Of a DNA stretch of 64,000 nucleotides, positions 50,501-63,600 are shown piece by piece. A program made the translations under genes and the position numbers. The DNA comes from Acanthornis magna. Its lineage: Eukaryota > Chordata > Aves > Passeriformes > Acanthizidae. The stretch spans positions 16,582,501 through 16,646,500 of the forward strand of contig JAWUZG010000051.1 of NCBI GenBank assembly GCA_036785705.1. Direction: 5' to 3'. How positions within the stretch are numbered: the stretch's first letter is position 1; every line of letters begins with the position of its first letter. The notes beneath the pieces are model-generated. The model ran no database searches, was not told the origin of the DNA, and saw nothing but the letters and a program-made list of their open reading frames with translations.

Positions 50501-53500
50501 CCCCTAAACAATAGAAATTACAAGGCTGGGGATAACACTGTAAAGCTGGGCAGTTGGTGTCTTCTTGGCCTAACCAAATCCCAGTCCCACACCCATGCTC
50601 TGTCACGTGATGGTCTCATGTGCTATATGCAGACCATGGGCCCCAGCAAGTCACAGGCTTGAGCAAGAGCCTCCACTTCTGGGGTGTGTAAATTATGGCC
50701 AATTCTGCTGTATTAAAATCCTGTCTAAAGTATGCTGGGTAAATTAAATACAACTTCATTCTTGTGAACCTGGCCAGGCTATTCCAGGGAGGTAGAAACA
50801 TTAGGTTAGAAAGAAAATAATTATGCTTTGAGAAAAAAGAAACAAGTCTCTTTTGCAGAGGACAAAATACTCATGGAACGATAAGTTTGGTGGGTGAAGT
50901 TGCCTGGAGAAGAGGGTGGGTGAGGAGCAAGCAAGCACAGGGATTGTCAGGCACCAGGAAGGCTTTGTACCTGGATGGATGGGTGGAATGGGCGCTTCCT
51001 CCGAAGCATAGTTGACCACTTGGCCAGTAAAGCTGGCTGATCCTGAGAGAAGCAGAAAGGAAAACAAGAAGTACACAGAACAGACAGAAAGCATGTGCGA
51101 GGTCATTCGTTCACAGAGCAAAGCTGCAAGCTTCCTTGGATGCTTGGAGTTTGTTAAAGGAAAATTCCCCCCTTGCCCCACCTTGTTTAAACACTTGGCA
51201 ATACATTGGGCAGTGCTGTACCAGACCTGGTCATTGTAACTTTACTGAAGCCTTCACAGCTTTTGCATCAGCCCTGCACAGTTGACAACTGCAAGAATGG
51301 TGGGCCACAACAAAAAAACCCACTTGAAATTTTAAAAAATTAAATAATCCATTTTGTTCATCTGAATTTTAATTCAGATTTTTACTAAAGAGTGACTTTT
51401 TGTTGCAGGGGTTACAGAAAATCACAGAATACCTAAAGATTTTCCTAACTATTCTCCACTCGGCCCTTAGATGGGAGCTTGAGGCTTCTCAACAAATCTG
51501 GATCTCTGACCATGTTAAATTGATTCCTTTTAACCAGAAGCTGAAAGTTCTGAAAAGTCACTGTAGATTTAATTGACAGAGAAAAAAAGATGTTGCAAAA
51601 TTAAACACAGAATAATGAATACATTGACTTTCCCTTGACACAAGTCTCCTCTGTGTTAAATTATGTCAGCAATGACATTAAAGTTTCCAGTTTTGGAATG
51701 CAGACAGCTGAAACCAAAATAATTTCTCATCAACCCATTCTCTGCTGCCCCATACATACAGGACGGTTAGCCAGGTCCTCCTAGTGTTAATTCCATGGAT
51801 TTATAACTCTGGGTTCAGTTAAGCATGACCAACAATCTGCCACTTTTAAGGAAATATATTTTGAGGATTTCTTTAAAGCAGAATTTGTTCATATCAGCCT
51901 ATCATAACACGAAGTTACTCCTCATAATAGATTGCTTTGGTGGTTTTGTTCTGCTTTGCTTTCCAGAGCAACAATTTTACCCTGACCCTGGTCCTGTCAG
52001 ACCTCAATAGCCAAGCAGGTTTGTTCCAGCACGAGAGGTGGCTGGCAGAATCTGGCACTAAGGAACACATGGACCAGGATGTGGCACTGCTTTATGTCAC
52101 TGTGGCCATACTTACTGACAAGACCACATGCTCTGGGATACACAAAATTCCAGAAAAGCTAGGAATCTGAATGTCTTCGTTCCCAGGGCAATAGCCACAT
52201 TTCAGACTGGATGATTATGTTTTACCTCCACCTTCATACCCTTCCAGACTTCTTCCCTTTCAGTCCTAGAGAGCTGAAAAAGTGCCTCATGCTTCTACAT
52301 ACTTGCTGCGTTTTGATTTGTAACTGGCTGTGGTTTAGTATAATGGCTGATATTAGAGTATTTGAACTAGTTCAGATGAAAAAGATGGTTTTCACCTGAA
52401 GTTGCCATTGCTGTGATTGTTTCTTGTGTCTTTACACTAGTTACTTTTGTGTTATGGAATCACAAGAAATAAGCAGCCTTCTTCTGTCTCAGCTGAGACA
52501 GAACATTATTATTTTCATGTTTGAAGGTCTAAAATGGGGACGCATTTCACTTCTCCCACTAATAAGCTTTTTTTTCCCCAATAAAACAGAAATTCCAATC
52601 CATGACAAAGAAAAACCGTATTTTTCTTAAGGAGCTTTCTAATGTTCATAGCAGAAGAAAGACTTCTGATTTTCCTTTCTTTTTTTTTTAGTGAGTTGAC
52701 AGTTTTTCCACCTGTGAAAAATACGAGTCATAGCTCATGAAGGCATGAGCATTTCTTTTTATGTTACTGCTGCACAAGTTTTTCTTTCTGTCACCTAAAG
52801 AACTTTGGCTTCTGCTTGCAGATTGACAGCTCTGGCAATAGATAGTCTTTGTAAACACAGCAGCTGTGAAAAGAGGCTCTGCTTGATTTACCCATCTCTT
52901 TTCAATGCTCCTCTGGCTGTGAGATGTCCATGAGCAAGTCCCAAAGACCCAGTCGCTAGAACTCCACAGTGAAGTGTCAGCACATCATCTGTGGTGTTTT
53001 GGGTGAGGTGTACCTGCCCATACAAACACTTACACAAAGGAGAAATCACTTACTGATTGCCTACAGGCTGCCGGAGAGCACATTAGAGCTCTCGTTCATA
53101 CCTTAATGTTCTCATTGTGAATGCCAGAGTTGGAGATAGCCTGGAATCGCACGGCCTTGTAGCTGATTTCTGCGGTCAGCTGCTGGATGATTTTCTGCAC
53201 CTCCTCCACTGCTTTGGAAACCAGGTAATGTCGCCGTTCCACCTGTCAGTTCCAGGAAAGACACTTCATGTTACAGGTAATTGCAATCTTTGTCTCCAGT
53301 GGGAAGGAGACAAATCAGCTTAAAGCATCCTGAAACATTTGTGCCTGTGCTGCACTGGGAATAAAAACTGTTCCCTGTGTATTGCAACCAATTTACCATG
53401 AGACAGAGCTGTGAACACCAAAGGGTCAATATTCAAGACTATTGAGCATTAATTGGTATTTCCATGCCAACACCGTTGGATGGAAGGAAAAGGGTTCTTT

Positions 53501-56500
53501 ACACAGATAAATTTGTTATCAACTATAGCTACAGTCTCAATTATTTATCCATTTGATGCAGAATACCAGTTACTCCCCTGCATACAATAGCCATTCTCAA
53601 AGCCAGGATATGTTTCATTCCAAGAACTGACAGGACATCAAGAGTTACAGATATGTTCATTAGTCAGGTGGCAGATGTATGTAGCATGATTTAGACACCC
53701 ACTGGAGACTAGGTGTTTGTGTGGCTCAATGGATAGTTCTTCAATTCAAGCAGTAGTAGCATAACTAATTATTGAAAATTATTTCAGTGAAATGTCTGAG
53801 TCTTGGAAGGACTGAGGTGAGGGGTGGACAACTCAGAAAAACATAAGATGAACCTGAACCTTCACTTATGACTAAAAATGAAGGGAGCATAAGGGGACAG
53901 TCACAATCTGAACAAGGAGTTTCAACAGGAGGAACATGAAGGAACAATGTTAGTAAAGGACATTTAATATTTCCCAAATATCCTTACAGATTTACTAAAG
54001 TGAGGAGATTCAGCTACTGTTAATGAAGTACATTAACATATTTGTCATACTTATGCAATCAGAATTACTTATGCAAAGTGAAATATTAAGACTGTTTACT
54101 GTTCTTTTTTGGATCCAATGCTTCATGTCATTTGGTTGCAGCTTTTGCTTTCTTCTTGATTTTCCTTTTTCCTCACCATATTCTACTAAATCTTACTGTT
54201 TGCAGGCAAGAAAAAAAATCAGAAACAGAGATCGTCACTTGGCTAAAGTGAATGATAAAGCATAACTGCCACAGTTAAAACATAATTGCTACAGTCTTTT
54301 GTTATTATCAAAGATCAAAAGGAAGCAAAAACATAAGTAAAAAATTCTTTACTGTAGGGGTGGTGAGGCCCTGGCACAGGTTGCCCAGAGAAGCTATGGA
54401 TTCCCCATCCCTGGAAGCATTCAAGGCCAGGCTGGATGGGGCTTTGAGCCCTGGTCTAGTGGAAGGTGTCACTGTCCACACCAGGGAGATTGCAGTAGAA
54501 GATCTTTAAAGGTCCCTTCCAACCCAAGCCAGTCTGTGACTATTCTAAAATTCCTGTGTCCTGTTTACTCAGCATTTCTTCAGCATCTAAACAACCCTCT
54601 ATTCTCTTTTAAAAGATATTATTGACAAGCACTTCTTCAAAAATCCTTTTGGACACTTTACGTCAAATGTTGAACTATCAGCCAAACCACTCCAGTGTGT
54701 TGAAATGTGTCCCCAGGCCCTGGGAGGGGACAAACAGATTCATTGTTCACAACAAGGGACCACTCAATGGACTAAAATGGACTAGTGCTTGCCTAAGGTC
54801 CGTTAACCAATGAACAGCAATCGACTAATACTGAACTTGAAGATGAGCAGAGTTTGAATACCTTCTTCCCTCAGACAACAAAGTTAACAGTACTTATACT
54901 AAGCTTGAATAGCTTTTGGAAGTGGGAAGTACATCAGACAGCAGTGCCATATTCCCTTTACTGGGCTCTCATCAACCCTTGACACCCTGTTTCTTTGCTA
55001 TCTTAACACCAAGTAGTCCCTTATGTTTATATAATACCCTTTAATTTCCCTAGTAATTCACCCTCCTCCTCATTCCAATTCATCCTTTGCTCTAAGAAGT
55101 TTTAGCTAGCCTACATGTACTTTTTTTCAAAAAGAATTTACACTGAAAGATTTTAGCCCATGTTCAATTTCCACCTCCTCACCTCAGCTTTCATTTATGG
55201 TGTTTCTCTATCTGTACCTATAGCTACTTTCTCCACCTTATTTTTGTTCATCCAGAACAACTCCTTAGAACAGTCCAATAAGCTTGTCTTGCTGAACAAG
55301 ATACCTAATGGTTTCTCCAGCAAGTGACTGGTGAGTATCAGAGAAAGTTGTCCATCTCTAAAAGCTTTCAGACAAAAAACAGACCTTTTACTGAAAAGTA
55401 TTGAAAGTATACAATCCCACACTGGGTCAGCTCAAATGGAGACCTAGAGTGCCCTCTGTATCCATTGCTCATGCTATGTTCTCTCTAAGGGGCACCTGCT
55501 GGAAATATTTTCTGCCCCCTCCAGTATCCTGGGAGAATCCATCCAACTCAACCTGGCCTAAATTAATTCTGCCTTCATCACCTACTTACAAGGCTACAGC
55601 AGTTGTCATGAATTCTTTTTAAGAGTACACACTCAAAAAACCAGTTGAGGGCATACCACTAAAAACCTCTTTTGATGTGTAGTCTTCAGCACTGGAGCAG
55701 GGAGAAAAGAGCAATGGGCATGTGACTGACAGAGGGTGTTCACTAGATAATTAGCTAACCGTAATTAGCTCCCTAATCATGCTGTTGGAAAACATAACCT
55801 TCCTACAGAAGGGAGGACAAAAAAACAGAAAACAAAACATGGGTCTGAAGAGCCAAGGCATTTATCTCAGATGCCTTTAGCACCAAGACAGACACACTGA
55901 GAGAAGAGACATCATAAGGTCTTTGCTGGGCAGTCACTTCTGTGACTTAGTGGCATTCCCCTTGCCAGGTCTTAACTTGGGGAATCATGCCAAAACAAAT
56001 ACACAAAACCTGAACAACAAGGTCAATTAAGGTTTTATTAAGGAGGAAGGAAGTAGGATTGGGATTTATTAGGAACTGTTAAGAACATTTAGGTTTTCTC
56101 TTATTTACCCAGTCACATCCACTCCATATGCATTTGAATTTTTCCTTTGATGAGTGGCTTAAGGATGAAATCTCTGGTATTACAGAGATTCATTGCACCA
56201 GGTGGTTGACCTATTTCCAAAAACAAGGCAGCATTTGACAAGCTGAACTTGGGCTGCCTGAAGGTTATGCAGCATCACTTGGACAAGAGACTCAGGAGCA
56301 GGCAGAAACTAGGAATCTATCAGAGCTGGAGGGCTGCTAAAAAACAGACTTTCAGTATAACCTAAAATATTGGCAACTATGAGCCTGACTTAACTACATT
56401 CTGCTTCTGTTCCCTGTACTTATGGCTGTCATATGAGCATCTTCCTGTGCATGGCTTCCCTCTGTTCCCTCCTTTGTATCTCTCCTTTTTAAATCTTCAG

Positions 56501-57506
56501 AGAAGCATTCACTGTTATAGCTCACTGAACAGATTCTCATGGAATGATTTTCCTGCGCACAACATGGCATGGCTGAAGAAGGTATATTTCTATGAGAACT
56601 TTCACACTTGTCACCAAAACATTTCCATAGAGGAAACAAACCTTTCTTACCAGTTCCTTCATTGTACTAGAATATGCAATTCTTTACAGAAAATAAAGCC
56701 TTAAACTTTTCCATTTTGAAATTATGTGTCACTTTGGTATCTCGCATTTTGTTGGGGAGAGCAGACTATAAAACAGGATCTAGCTAAGTACTGCGCTGAA
56801 ACATGTGAGCTTTAAAAAAAGTTATGGCTCACTTAGAGCTTTTATTAAACAGTATTGTTTCACAGAGGATTTCATTCTGTTTTACTTCATTTCATAATGG
56901 GGGAAAAAATGAGAGCTGGAATATCTCATAAAATGGAAAATGTGATTCCAGTCTGCATGTGCTAATGAGACATGTTATTTTAATCATGGTAAACAGAGAA
57001 GTATCTTAAGCTGAGGTGACAGACTGATGACTGAATTCTAATAATATCTGTCTGTCTCTGCAGTTCCTACATGAATCTTTCTTAGAGGCAATGCCTGGTG
57101 TTGGTCTTGTTTTGGTCAAGCCAAGACCACCAGACAGGGAGAGAGGCAAGGACCTTTCCTTAGAATTAAATGCTGGCAATTACAGCTAGTCTCACATCTG
57201 GAATTCCAGATCAGGAACAAAAATTTAGGACACCTAGAAGAAGAAGAGGACAAGCACCTTGAAAAATTAGGGTACCAGCTGATAAGATTCTGCAACAGAA
57301 ACCTAGAAATCTCATTAGAAATACAGTTCTCATGAAACTTCACCCAATCTTGTCTCAGAAATGAAGACAGCAGGCAAGCAACTAACTGTCAAATTTGGCA
57401 CCCTTCAGAATCAACACCTAGTGTGGGAGACAGAAAATCTGGTCAGATAAAGCCTTACCTTGCTCTGGATGTAGATTTCTACATCTTCATCTGTGAATGG
57501 TTTCAT
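41282..57506 (-). CDS. MAB21L3: MAB21L3, mab-21-like 3 protein, complete, six coding exons
   Basis: Spliced CDS, in transcript order: 57506-57459, 53242-53102, 48413-48122, 47442-47261, 46488-46294, 41515-41282. Total 1092 nt, or 363 residues plus a TAA stop, close to the known MAB21L3 length. Every intron is GT...AG and the reading phase is kept throughout; the only split codon is residue 161, between exons 3 and 4. The start ATG sits in a good context (GCCATGA), with an in-frame TGA upstream and no intervening ATG. The protein shows an N-terminal helix (about 17-40), a degenerate nucleotidyltransferase-like core (about 45-160) and the C-terminal Mab-21 helical part (about 215-363), with WHWQL-like and EDGGCR motifs typical of the family. 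Where active cGAS-like enzymes and MAB21L1 have an acidic pair, this protein has Q69 and L71, so catalysis is unlikely (inference). Its cellular role is poorly known. Identification rests on recognising the family from translated exons. Confidence 0.95.
43505..43527 (+). repeat. Homopolymer run of 23 C
   Basis: An uninterrupted C tract inside the outer LTR, equal to a G23 run on the MAB21L3 coding strand. Its length is probably variable and error-prone in sequencing. Confidence 0.95.
43674..44289 (+). mobile_element. Inner solo LTR inserted into the outer LTR
   Basis: 616 bp with TG...CA ends (TGTCCTGCGG ... CTGAGACA), flanked by the exact 5-bp duplication GTATG at 43669-43673 and 44290-44294. 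Removing it with one GTATG restores a continuous outer LTR. The plus strand carries ATTAAA at 44156-44161, about 130 bp before its end, suggesting plus orientation. No internal retroviral genes are present. It is necessarily younger than the outer LTR. Confidence 0.85.
44941..44960 (+). repeat. CTC trinucleotide repeat in the outer LTR
   Basis: About six CCT/CTC units in succession, near the promoter end of the minus-oriented outer LTR. Confidence 0.85.
46294..46488 (-). CDS. MAB21L3: MAB21L3 coding exon 5
   Basis: 195 nt, 65 codons (residues 222-286). It encodes [16 protein letters not shown], then the helical segment with [20 protein letters not shown] and PVITAYHLQ, the most conserved block of the Mab-21 C-terminal domain. 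The acceptor is GTTCACAG; the donor is CAG followed by GTAGGC. Phase 0 at both ends. An open frame reads through both splice sites and should not be taken as a separate gene. Confidence 0.96.
47261..47442 (-). CDS. MAB21L3: MAB21L3 coding exon 4
   Basis: 182 nt. It completes Ser161 and encodes residues 162-221. It contains [12 protein letters not shown] and [16 protein letters not shown], the conserved central strand and basic/tryptophan-rich loop of Mab-21 proteins. The acceptor is TTTCACAG; the donor is ATCAAG followed by GTAAAC. Ends in phase 0. Confidence 0.95.
48122..48413 (-). CDS. MAB21L3: MAB21L3 coding exon 3
   Basis: 292 nt covering residues 64-160 plus the first base of codon 161. 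It begins [12 protein letters not shown] after a pyrimidine-rich acceptor ending CCTAG and ends CTCTCCA before the donor GTGAGT. It holds the [12 protein letters not shown] strand region and the [13 protein letters not shown] segment. The position of the usual catalytic acidic pair is in the SQFLI stretch, where Q69 and L71 stand instead. Confidence 0.95.
48414..53101 (-). other. MAB21L3 intron 2
   Basis: About 4.7 kb, with no recognised repeat family or gene. A 126-codon minus-strand frame at 50801-51181 has no recognisable domain and reads like intronic sequence. Confidence 0.85.
53102..53242 (-). CDS. MAB21L3: MAB21L3 coding exon 2
   Basis: 141 nt, 47 codons (residues 17-63), starting [10 protein letters not shown] and ending HNENIK. 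The acceptor is GACAG before GTGGAA; the donor is AAG followed by GTATGA. It carries the long N-terminal helix with the [12 protein letters not shown] pattern of Mab-21 proteins, followed by the strand that leads into the nucleotidyltransferase-like core. Phase 0 at both ends. Confidence 0.93.
53243..57458 (-). other. MAB21L3 intron 1
   Basis: About 4.2 kb, bounded by GTAAGG and GACAG. It contains a CR1 tail at 54339-54545 and an AT-rich patch near 55745-55785 with repeated TAATTA words. I see no exon-like frame in it. Confidence 0.85.
54339..54545 (+). mobile_element. CR1 LINE 3'-end fragment in MAB21L3 intron 1
   Basis: AAAAATTCTTTACTGTAGGG, CAGGTTGCCCAGAGAAGC, CCCATCCCTGGAAGCATTCA, CTGGTCTAGTGGAAGGTGTC and AAAGGTCCCTTCCAACCC, ending in a decayed terminal repeat. 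The 5' end is truncated, as is usual for CR1. It is antisense to MAB21L3. Confidence 0.93.
57459..57506 (-). CDS. MAB21L3: MAB21L3 coding exon 1 (start codon exon)
   Basis: Sixteen codons beginning [10 protein letters not shown] and ending in AAG followed by the donor GTAAGG. The ATG is at 57504-57506. The upstream frame meets a TGA before any other ATG, which fixes the start. Exon ends in phase 0. Confidence 0.88.
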
Positions 57507-57642
57507 GGCAAGATGATCTTCACTGCTCTTTAAAGTGTGAATTCACTCTTCACTCGTTCACCTGCCTCTGGAAGTAGACGAACACTCAGAGACAGCTGCT
57601 CAGAGCTTTCTTGCCCTGTGAGGCTCAGGTCACCTAATCCCT
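57507..57642 (-). other. Probable 5' untranslated part of the MAB21L3 first coding exon
   Basis: Upstream of the start codon the minus strand carries an acceptor-like site: a pyrimidine-rich tract followed by CTACAG, placing a possible exon edge at 57642. The sequence between it and the ATG has an in-frame TGA. This suggests a 136-nt 5' UTR stretch spliced to a non-coding exon farther upstream. The true transcription start is not visible. Confidence 0.35.
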
Positions 57643-60600
57643 CTGTAGTTGAATAAGAGGAGAGAGAAGCAAGGAAGCATGCGTATTTTTAATAATTTTC
57701 TTTTTCTGGTCTGAGCTACAATGGTGACATCCAGCTGCTTCGGAAAATTAGCTCCAAATATTATTTTCTAAGTTCAATTATTATTATTCATCATATTACT
57801 TTTAAATGGTGGATCTTACATGCGGGCATGCACAAAAATATTCCAACTACTGCTCTGTCTCAGGGCAGATCTGGAAGTGTTTTTCAGATTGCAGTGCAGA
57901 TTCAGTACACTCATGAACAGCATTATTACTCTGCATGCCACTTGTACGTCCCTGCCTCGCTAGTCCTTCACTTGACCATTTCATAAATGCTCCCAGTTAT
58001 TCCTCGTTGGCTTCAATCCATCCTCTTTCCATCTGAAAATGTGTGGGTATTTTTACACTCAGATCATTCACTAGGGTTGCAGTCTGCAGCCCCTGCTCCC
58101 CTCTCCTCCCCTCTCCTTATATGTCCTCTCTCTCTCTGGCTGTATTGATAGTAAATATTGTACAGCCTGTCCCCTCCTGTAGCTTGCTTTGCTTTCTTTA
58201 CAGTAAACAGACAGAAAGCTGCCTCTCACTTTCTGCCAGCAGCTCAGCTAACAACCCTATATGGATAATTCAGAGGCAAAAACAATTGATCAGGCCTCAT
58301 TGATCCAGTGAGGCTTGGTGGCTTTTAGAAAGAAGGGTACATCCGCACATGGAAAGTGACAAAGTATAAAGATGAGATCCCTGCTGCTCAGCATTTCTTA
58401 TTAAGGAAGGCACATTCCACTTTTGAGTAAAATCACTATTTCTCCCTGGAAACTGAACTTTGACATCCCTTGACTGATTTATTGCCTCTGCAGCAGCTGG
58501 CAAAAGGCAACGCTTGGGTGGGCTCTGGGTGCTACCTCAGGACAGGCACTGTTGTTGCTAGTTATCCTTCATTATGTCCTTCATAACAGTCAAATACTAA
58601 GTACATTAATTTAAGTAATTAATTGGAGCACCAATACCTGCAGGACATCTGCTTTCCCAGCACCTACAAAGCAAACCTTTCTCTTCCAGGCATCTGCCAC
58701 TGCCTTTTGCTGAGGGACTTGAGGACTGCTTCACAAAGACATATAGGCCTTTACTTCCCAAACCATCTTCCATGAGAACTGGGCACTAGAAAAGATTTTC
58801 TTGGTTCCTCAGAGTTTAGGGACTCATACCACATTCTTTCTCACTTCAAGACTTACTGGCTGTCTTTCCCCTGAGGGACCAGCAGTTTATTTGAACTCTG
58901 CTAGCGAAGCCAGATAAAAGGCAGGGTCTGAAAAAAGGCAAGTGGAACAATAGGTTGGAAATGAACTTGTAGGAGCAGGTTGGATGGGATTAAATCCAAG
59001 CAGTGTACAAGGGAGGAGAATTAGCCTTTTAAATTGTAAGATTCCATTAAAAGCATGTCCCTAAAACATTAATACCTTTGTGCCCCCTCAGACAGCCAGC
59101 TGCACATACAGCAGACAGCTTAACACTCTTGACACCACACATTGCTTTAATACCCAGAACCTCAGACATGCGTTATGAAGCAAGAAGAGATTAAGGGTCT
59201 CTCTTTCGCACACATGTAAGGTCTCTCCTCACGGCAGCTGTCCAGAGGTATGGTGCTGGCAGAGACATGAAGTGGTTTTGGTAATTTTTCTTTTATATAA
59301 TAACATACCTTATGTTCATAATCCTTATTATTATAATCCACCCATTATTTTCATCCTGTAAGTAGCACATGTTATGCTACTTATAGGATGGGAAGAGTGC
59401 TACTTGGCTGACAGAAAATGCTACAACTGATAAAGGCCCTTAGACCACCAGCAAAATGCAGATTAGAGCAGTATGGGAGACAGACAGCAGCCAAGCAGCC
59501 AGTCTTGACCTCACAGAGGAAAACAGACATCACAAGAAATTGCATTTGTCACATGAGGACCAGATAGCATGAGGACCAGACAGCAGCAGAAAATTAGAGG
59601 CAGATGGCCATGTGTGACAAGGGAGTATTACTGTGGGAAAAACCTGCATCTGTAGGAAAGAGTAAAGAGAAGGGAGAGCACAGAAATAAGAACATCTGCA
59701 CAGATAAAAGAGGATGTAGACACAAACTGGGAAGAATCCAGGCTTCTCCAGTGAGTTCCACCGAGCTGATGTGTTACTGAAGTGAAACTTCTATCAGACT
59801 GGTCCTTCTCAGGAACCACCTATCACGACAGTGTTTGTATAAAGACTAAGATGCAGAAAACCTGAGATGGAATTAAGCTCTAAAGGATGACAAATGTTTT
59901 CCTGAGAAAACATTTCCTCTGAGCCTACAATAACTTAATTCCCCAGGCACACCAGCAAGAGGAAGTGAAGAATGGTTATTTCTTGTTCCTTGCTCTTCAA
60001 GAAGCACAGAAGGAGGGCATTGAGAGGGTGAAGCCAGGCTCTTCTCAGTGGTTTCAAGCAACAGGACAAGAGACAATGGGCAGAAACTGATGCACAGGAA
60101 GTTCCACCTGAATATGAGAAAGAACTTCTTAAATGTAGGTGTGATCAAACACTGGAACAGGTTGCCCAGAGCAGTTGTGGAGTTTCCCTCATTGGAGATA
60201 TTCCAGAACTGTCTGGATGCAATCCTGTGCCATGTGCTCTGGGATGACCGTGCTTCAGCAGGGAGGTTGGACCTGATCTCTGTGGTCTCTTCCAACCTGA
60301 CTCATTCTGTTGTGAAAAGCTCACAACAGCTTCATGGAGATAAAGAGCACTCTGCCAAAGCCAGGCAACCGTGTGAAAACAGAACCACAAAAGGTCTCTT
60401 CAGCTCTAATTAGCTCACAATCCATCAGATATCATGGATGTAAGCACTGTCAAGAGCTTTTGAACTTTGTTAATTTGGCGAATTAAACTCCCAAGTATAC
60501 TTGTTTCTAAGGAGATTCCCATCCACACTGAGAATGCCTATCTTTTTGACACGTCTGAACCCCTTTGTTTTCTCTTGATTGTTTAAAAGTGCATTAAGCC

Positions 60601-63600
60601 TCCACTGGGGCCTGAGCATATTTTTGAGAGACAGTTTCTCCAGAGAGTTCTTGCTGAAGCACTGCAACCTTCCTTCCCTCTTTGGTGGTGTCCCTGAGGA
60701 GGTTTTCAGCATCACTTACATAACTAGCCAACCACAGACACCCAAATTCTGCTTGATGAACATCCATTGATTTATCCAGTTTCTCTAAAGCATTTTCAAG
60801 CCAGATTTCAATATTTTGGTCTTCTCAAATCACAGTTCCCTGCCTGCTGATCTGTGTAAGATCATCTGAAATGATTCAGCTATATTACACCCCGCCATTT
60901 ATACGGTTTCAGTTCCCCCTTCATAGTACCTCATAACAGAATTCAGATTGTGGCTAATTTCCTTTGTACCTGCATCTTCATTTATTCATCAGTATTCTTC
61001 TGGGAGAATTTAGAGATTTCCTAGTATCTGCAAAAACACTGAATCTGTGATATATCATTTTCATTCATGCTGTTGGCAATATCCAGGACTGAATATGATT
61101 GTGGATCTGTGAAACCCATGTAAAAGTATTCTGTGAATACATGCCTTGAATGGTATTAGACTGGCTCTTGTATCTTCTGAAGATGCCAATTACTGATGCT
61201 TTCCATGCTTGCTTGGCTTTCTTCACTCTTCAGTTTCACAGATATGACAAAGACATTTCAAGCCTACAATCAAAAGTAATCTGAACTGTGAACCGCACAA
61301 CAATACAGAAATCACCAACATCTTGTAAATAAGAGCAGTAGTATTAACTGCACAGGGCTGTCCAACATTGTGCCTTTTTCTGTTGGGCAACTATTTAGAA
61401 AAACTATTCATACGGAACAGTGAGCATGCATTAAAAAGCCTCTACTAAATCACACAAATGAGTCAGTCCAATGTACCACTTGTGACTCACAGATGATCTG
61501 CAGTGGCAACAAATAAGCCCTGTTGAAGATGCTGCCTTCCAGATGAAATACAACTCTGAATTTCTAGTTGCTAATGATGACCCATCTCTTCTTGCTCTAA
61601 TTACCAGAGGCATTAAGTCTGTTGCATTAGCTGAAGCATGTACTTGAGTCAAGACAGACTACTAAACCAAATGATCCCAACAGATTTAATAATCTCTGAC
61701 AGTTCTCTTGCTTTCTTAAACTGTTGTCCCATTTCTCCCCATTAGTGGATTAAGTGACTGTACAAAATGAGTAATTGTAGCTTGAATCCCCTATAACATT
61801 TATGCCACAACAGTTGTTAGAACCGTTCAGCCTCCATTCAGAGGATAGTAGCATAACATAATCAGGCTTTTTTGGGGCAAAAGTTCTGGGAATTTATTGG
61901 GGGATTTTTCCACTTTGTCTTTTAACAAATTGGTAAGAGCAAAAGGGATACTTCAATGACAAAAGCCTGGGATGGACTACAGGGAAAAGAAAGTGCTGCT
62001 AATTCACTGTGACAGCATCAGAATCATATATGGGTGCCAAATTGAAATGCTTCTCCACTCATTCCCTCCCGTTACCAATCAATACTTGGCAGGCTCAAAA
62101 ATGCTCCGAATGCCTATGCTGCTTGTTCTCACTGCCACACGTTCTCACATTAGCTTTGGGCCTGCACTTCATATCAAGTAAGTTAAAGGTTTATATCCTT
62201 TCCAAACTAAGCATAGCATTGGATGAGGTCCAGTGGTTTATAAAACCTGGTATCTTTTTTCCATTTGAGGTCATACCAGACACATCAGAAAAAGGCAGAT
62301 AGCTTTTGCTAGAAATGACTTCTCTTAACCTGGCAAGAGATTTGAAACCCAAAATTATTTACAACCTGAATCTTTTCAGGCTGCAGTGTAGTATTTCCAA
62401 AGAAAGTGATCATTCCAGGATCACTGTCTAAGGATAGTGGAAATTCTGAAAAATGCTGAGATTATAATGCTGCTACTCACCACTGACCAGCCTCAACTAG
62501 GAAATTCATAAGGATCCAGTCCATTTTGCAGCTGCTGTTAAGCATCAAGCCACTGGGCTGCAAACATAAATCATATTGCAGTGCTTCTGGTATTGCCAAG
62601 ATCACTGGAAGACCCCAGTGTGGTGATGTATTCAGGGTCTGGAAATTTCCAATTTTGAAATGGTCAGCTCAGAGGATGGCAGGAGAGGCAGGAAGCTGGG
62701 AGCCCTGGCTGCATCAGCTCTGAGGCTTCCAGGAGAGCTTACTGAGATGTTGGGCAGGAAAACTGGCATTTTGAGTTCTGAATCCATGTATTGTCCTCTG
62801 AAAGTTCACTGAAATAGTACAAGTCCAGTGCACCATCACTGAAACATAAAATATTATGCTAGACCATTTCCAAGCACTTTCAAAGATATTTTTCTTCTCT
62901 CACTATGTTTTATCCATCCCTAAACTGCAAGTGCTGTTCTAGCATTTCAATCAGATGTCCCAACATCTTGAAAACCCACCTGCAGCCAACATCCAACAAA
63001 CACAGGAGCCTTCCAGCACTTTTATTTACATGTCTAGGTAAACAGCTTGCATGCCTAAAAGGAGATACTCAATACCACTGATTTAAACACATGGTTAGAA
63101 AAACAGCATCTGGAAAAAAATGTGTTTGGCAGAGCACAGTGCAACTGGGAAAACTTTTAGCACTAGAAGTCTTTTCAGGTGAGAGAAAGCTGCCTCATTT
63201 TTGACCTCAGCATAGGTTTTCTGGTTATTTTCAGGTGTCAAGAAAAGGATTTTAAATTGAGGCACAGACCAAGTGCCTTAACTTTAGGACAGACCGAGCC
63301 CAAGAAGCATGCTTGCAATGATGCCCTGTCAACATGAGGGGCTGAATGAGGCCAGATCACTGCATTTCCCGTAGCTGGTATTTTTTTTCATGACTGCTCT
63401 CCAGAGTACAATGTTAGCTTGTATTATTTTTACACTTTGCTGTTGAGTCCAAATTGACCTGATTCAGAACTTATTGCTTAAGTCTATGGCAGTTTGAAGC
63501 AAATTGAATAAATCACCAGCGCTAAGTGAGAGTAGTCACTCCAACACAAATTCACTTGGGAGAGAGAAGACTCAGACTGGCATCCCTGTTTGTGTGCTTC

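Noticed and set aside
50801..51181. 126-codon minus-strand frame in MAB21L3 intron 2
   Set aside because: Exons 2 and 3 join exactly in phase without it; no family recognised.
55930..56080. Possible old LTR end with TTTTATTAAGG and a TTAACTTGGGGAATC phrase
   Set aside because: No paired terminus or target duplication could be found.
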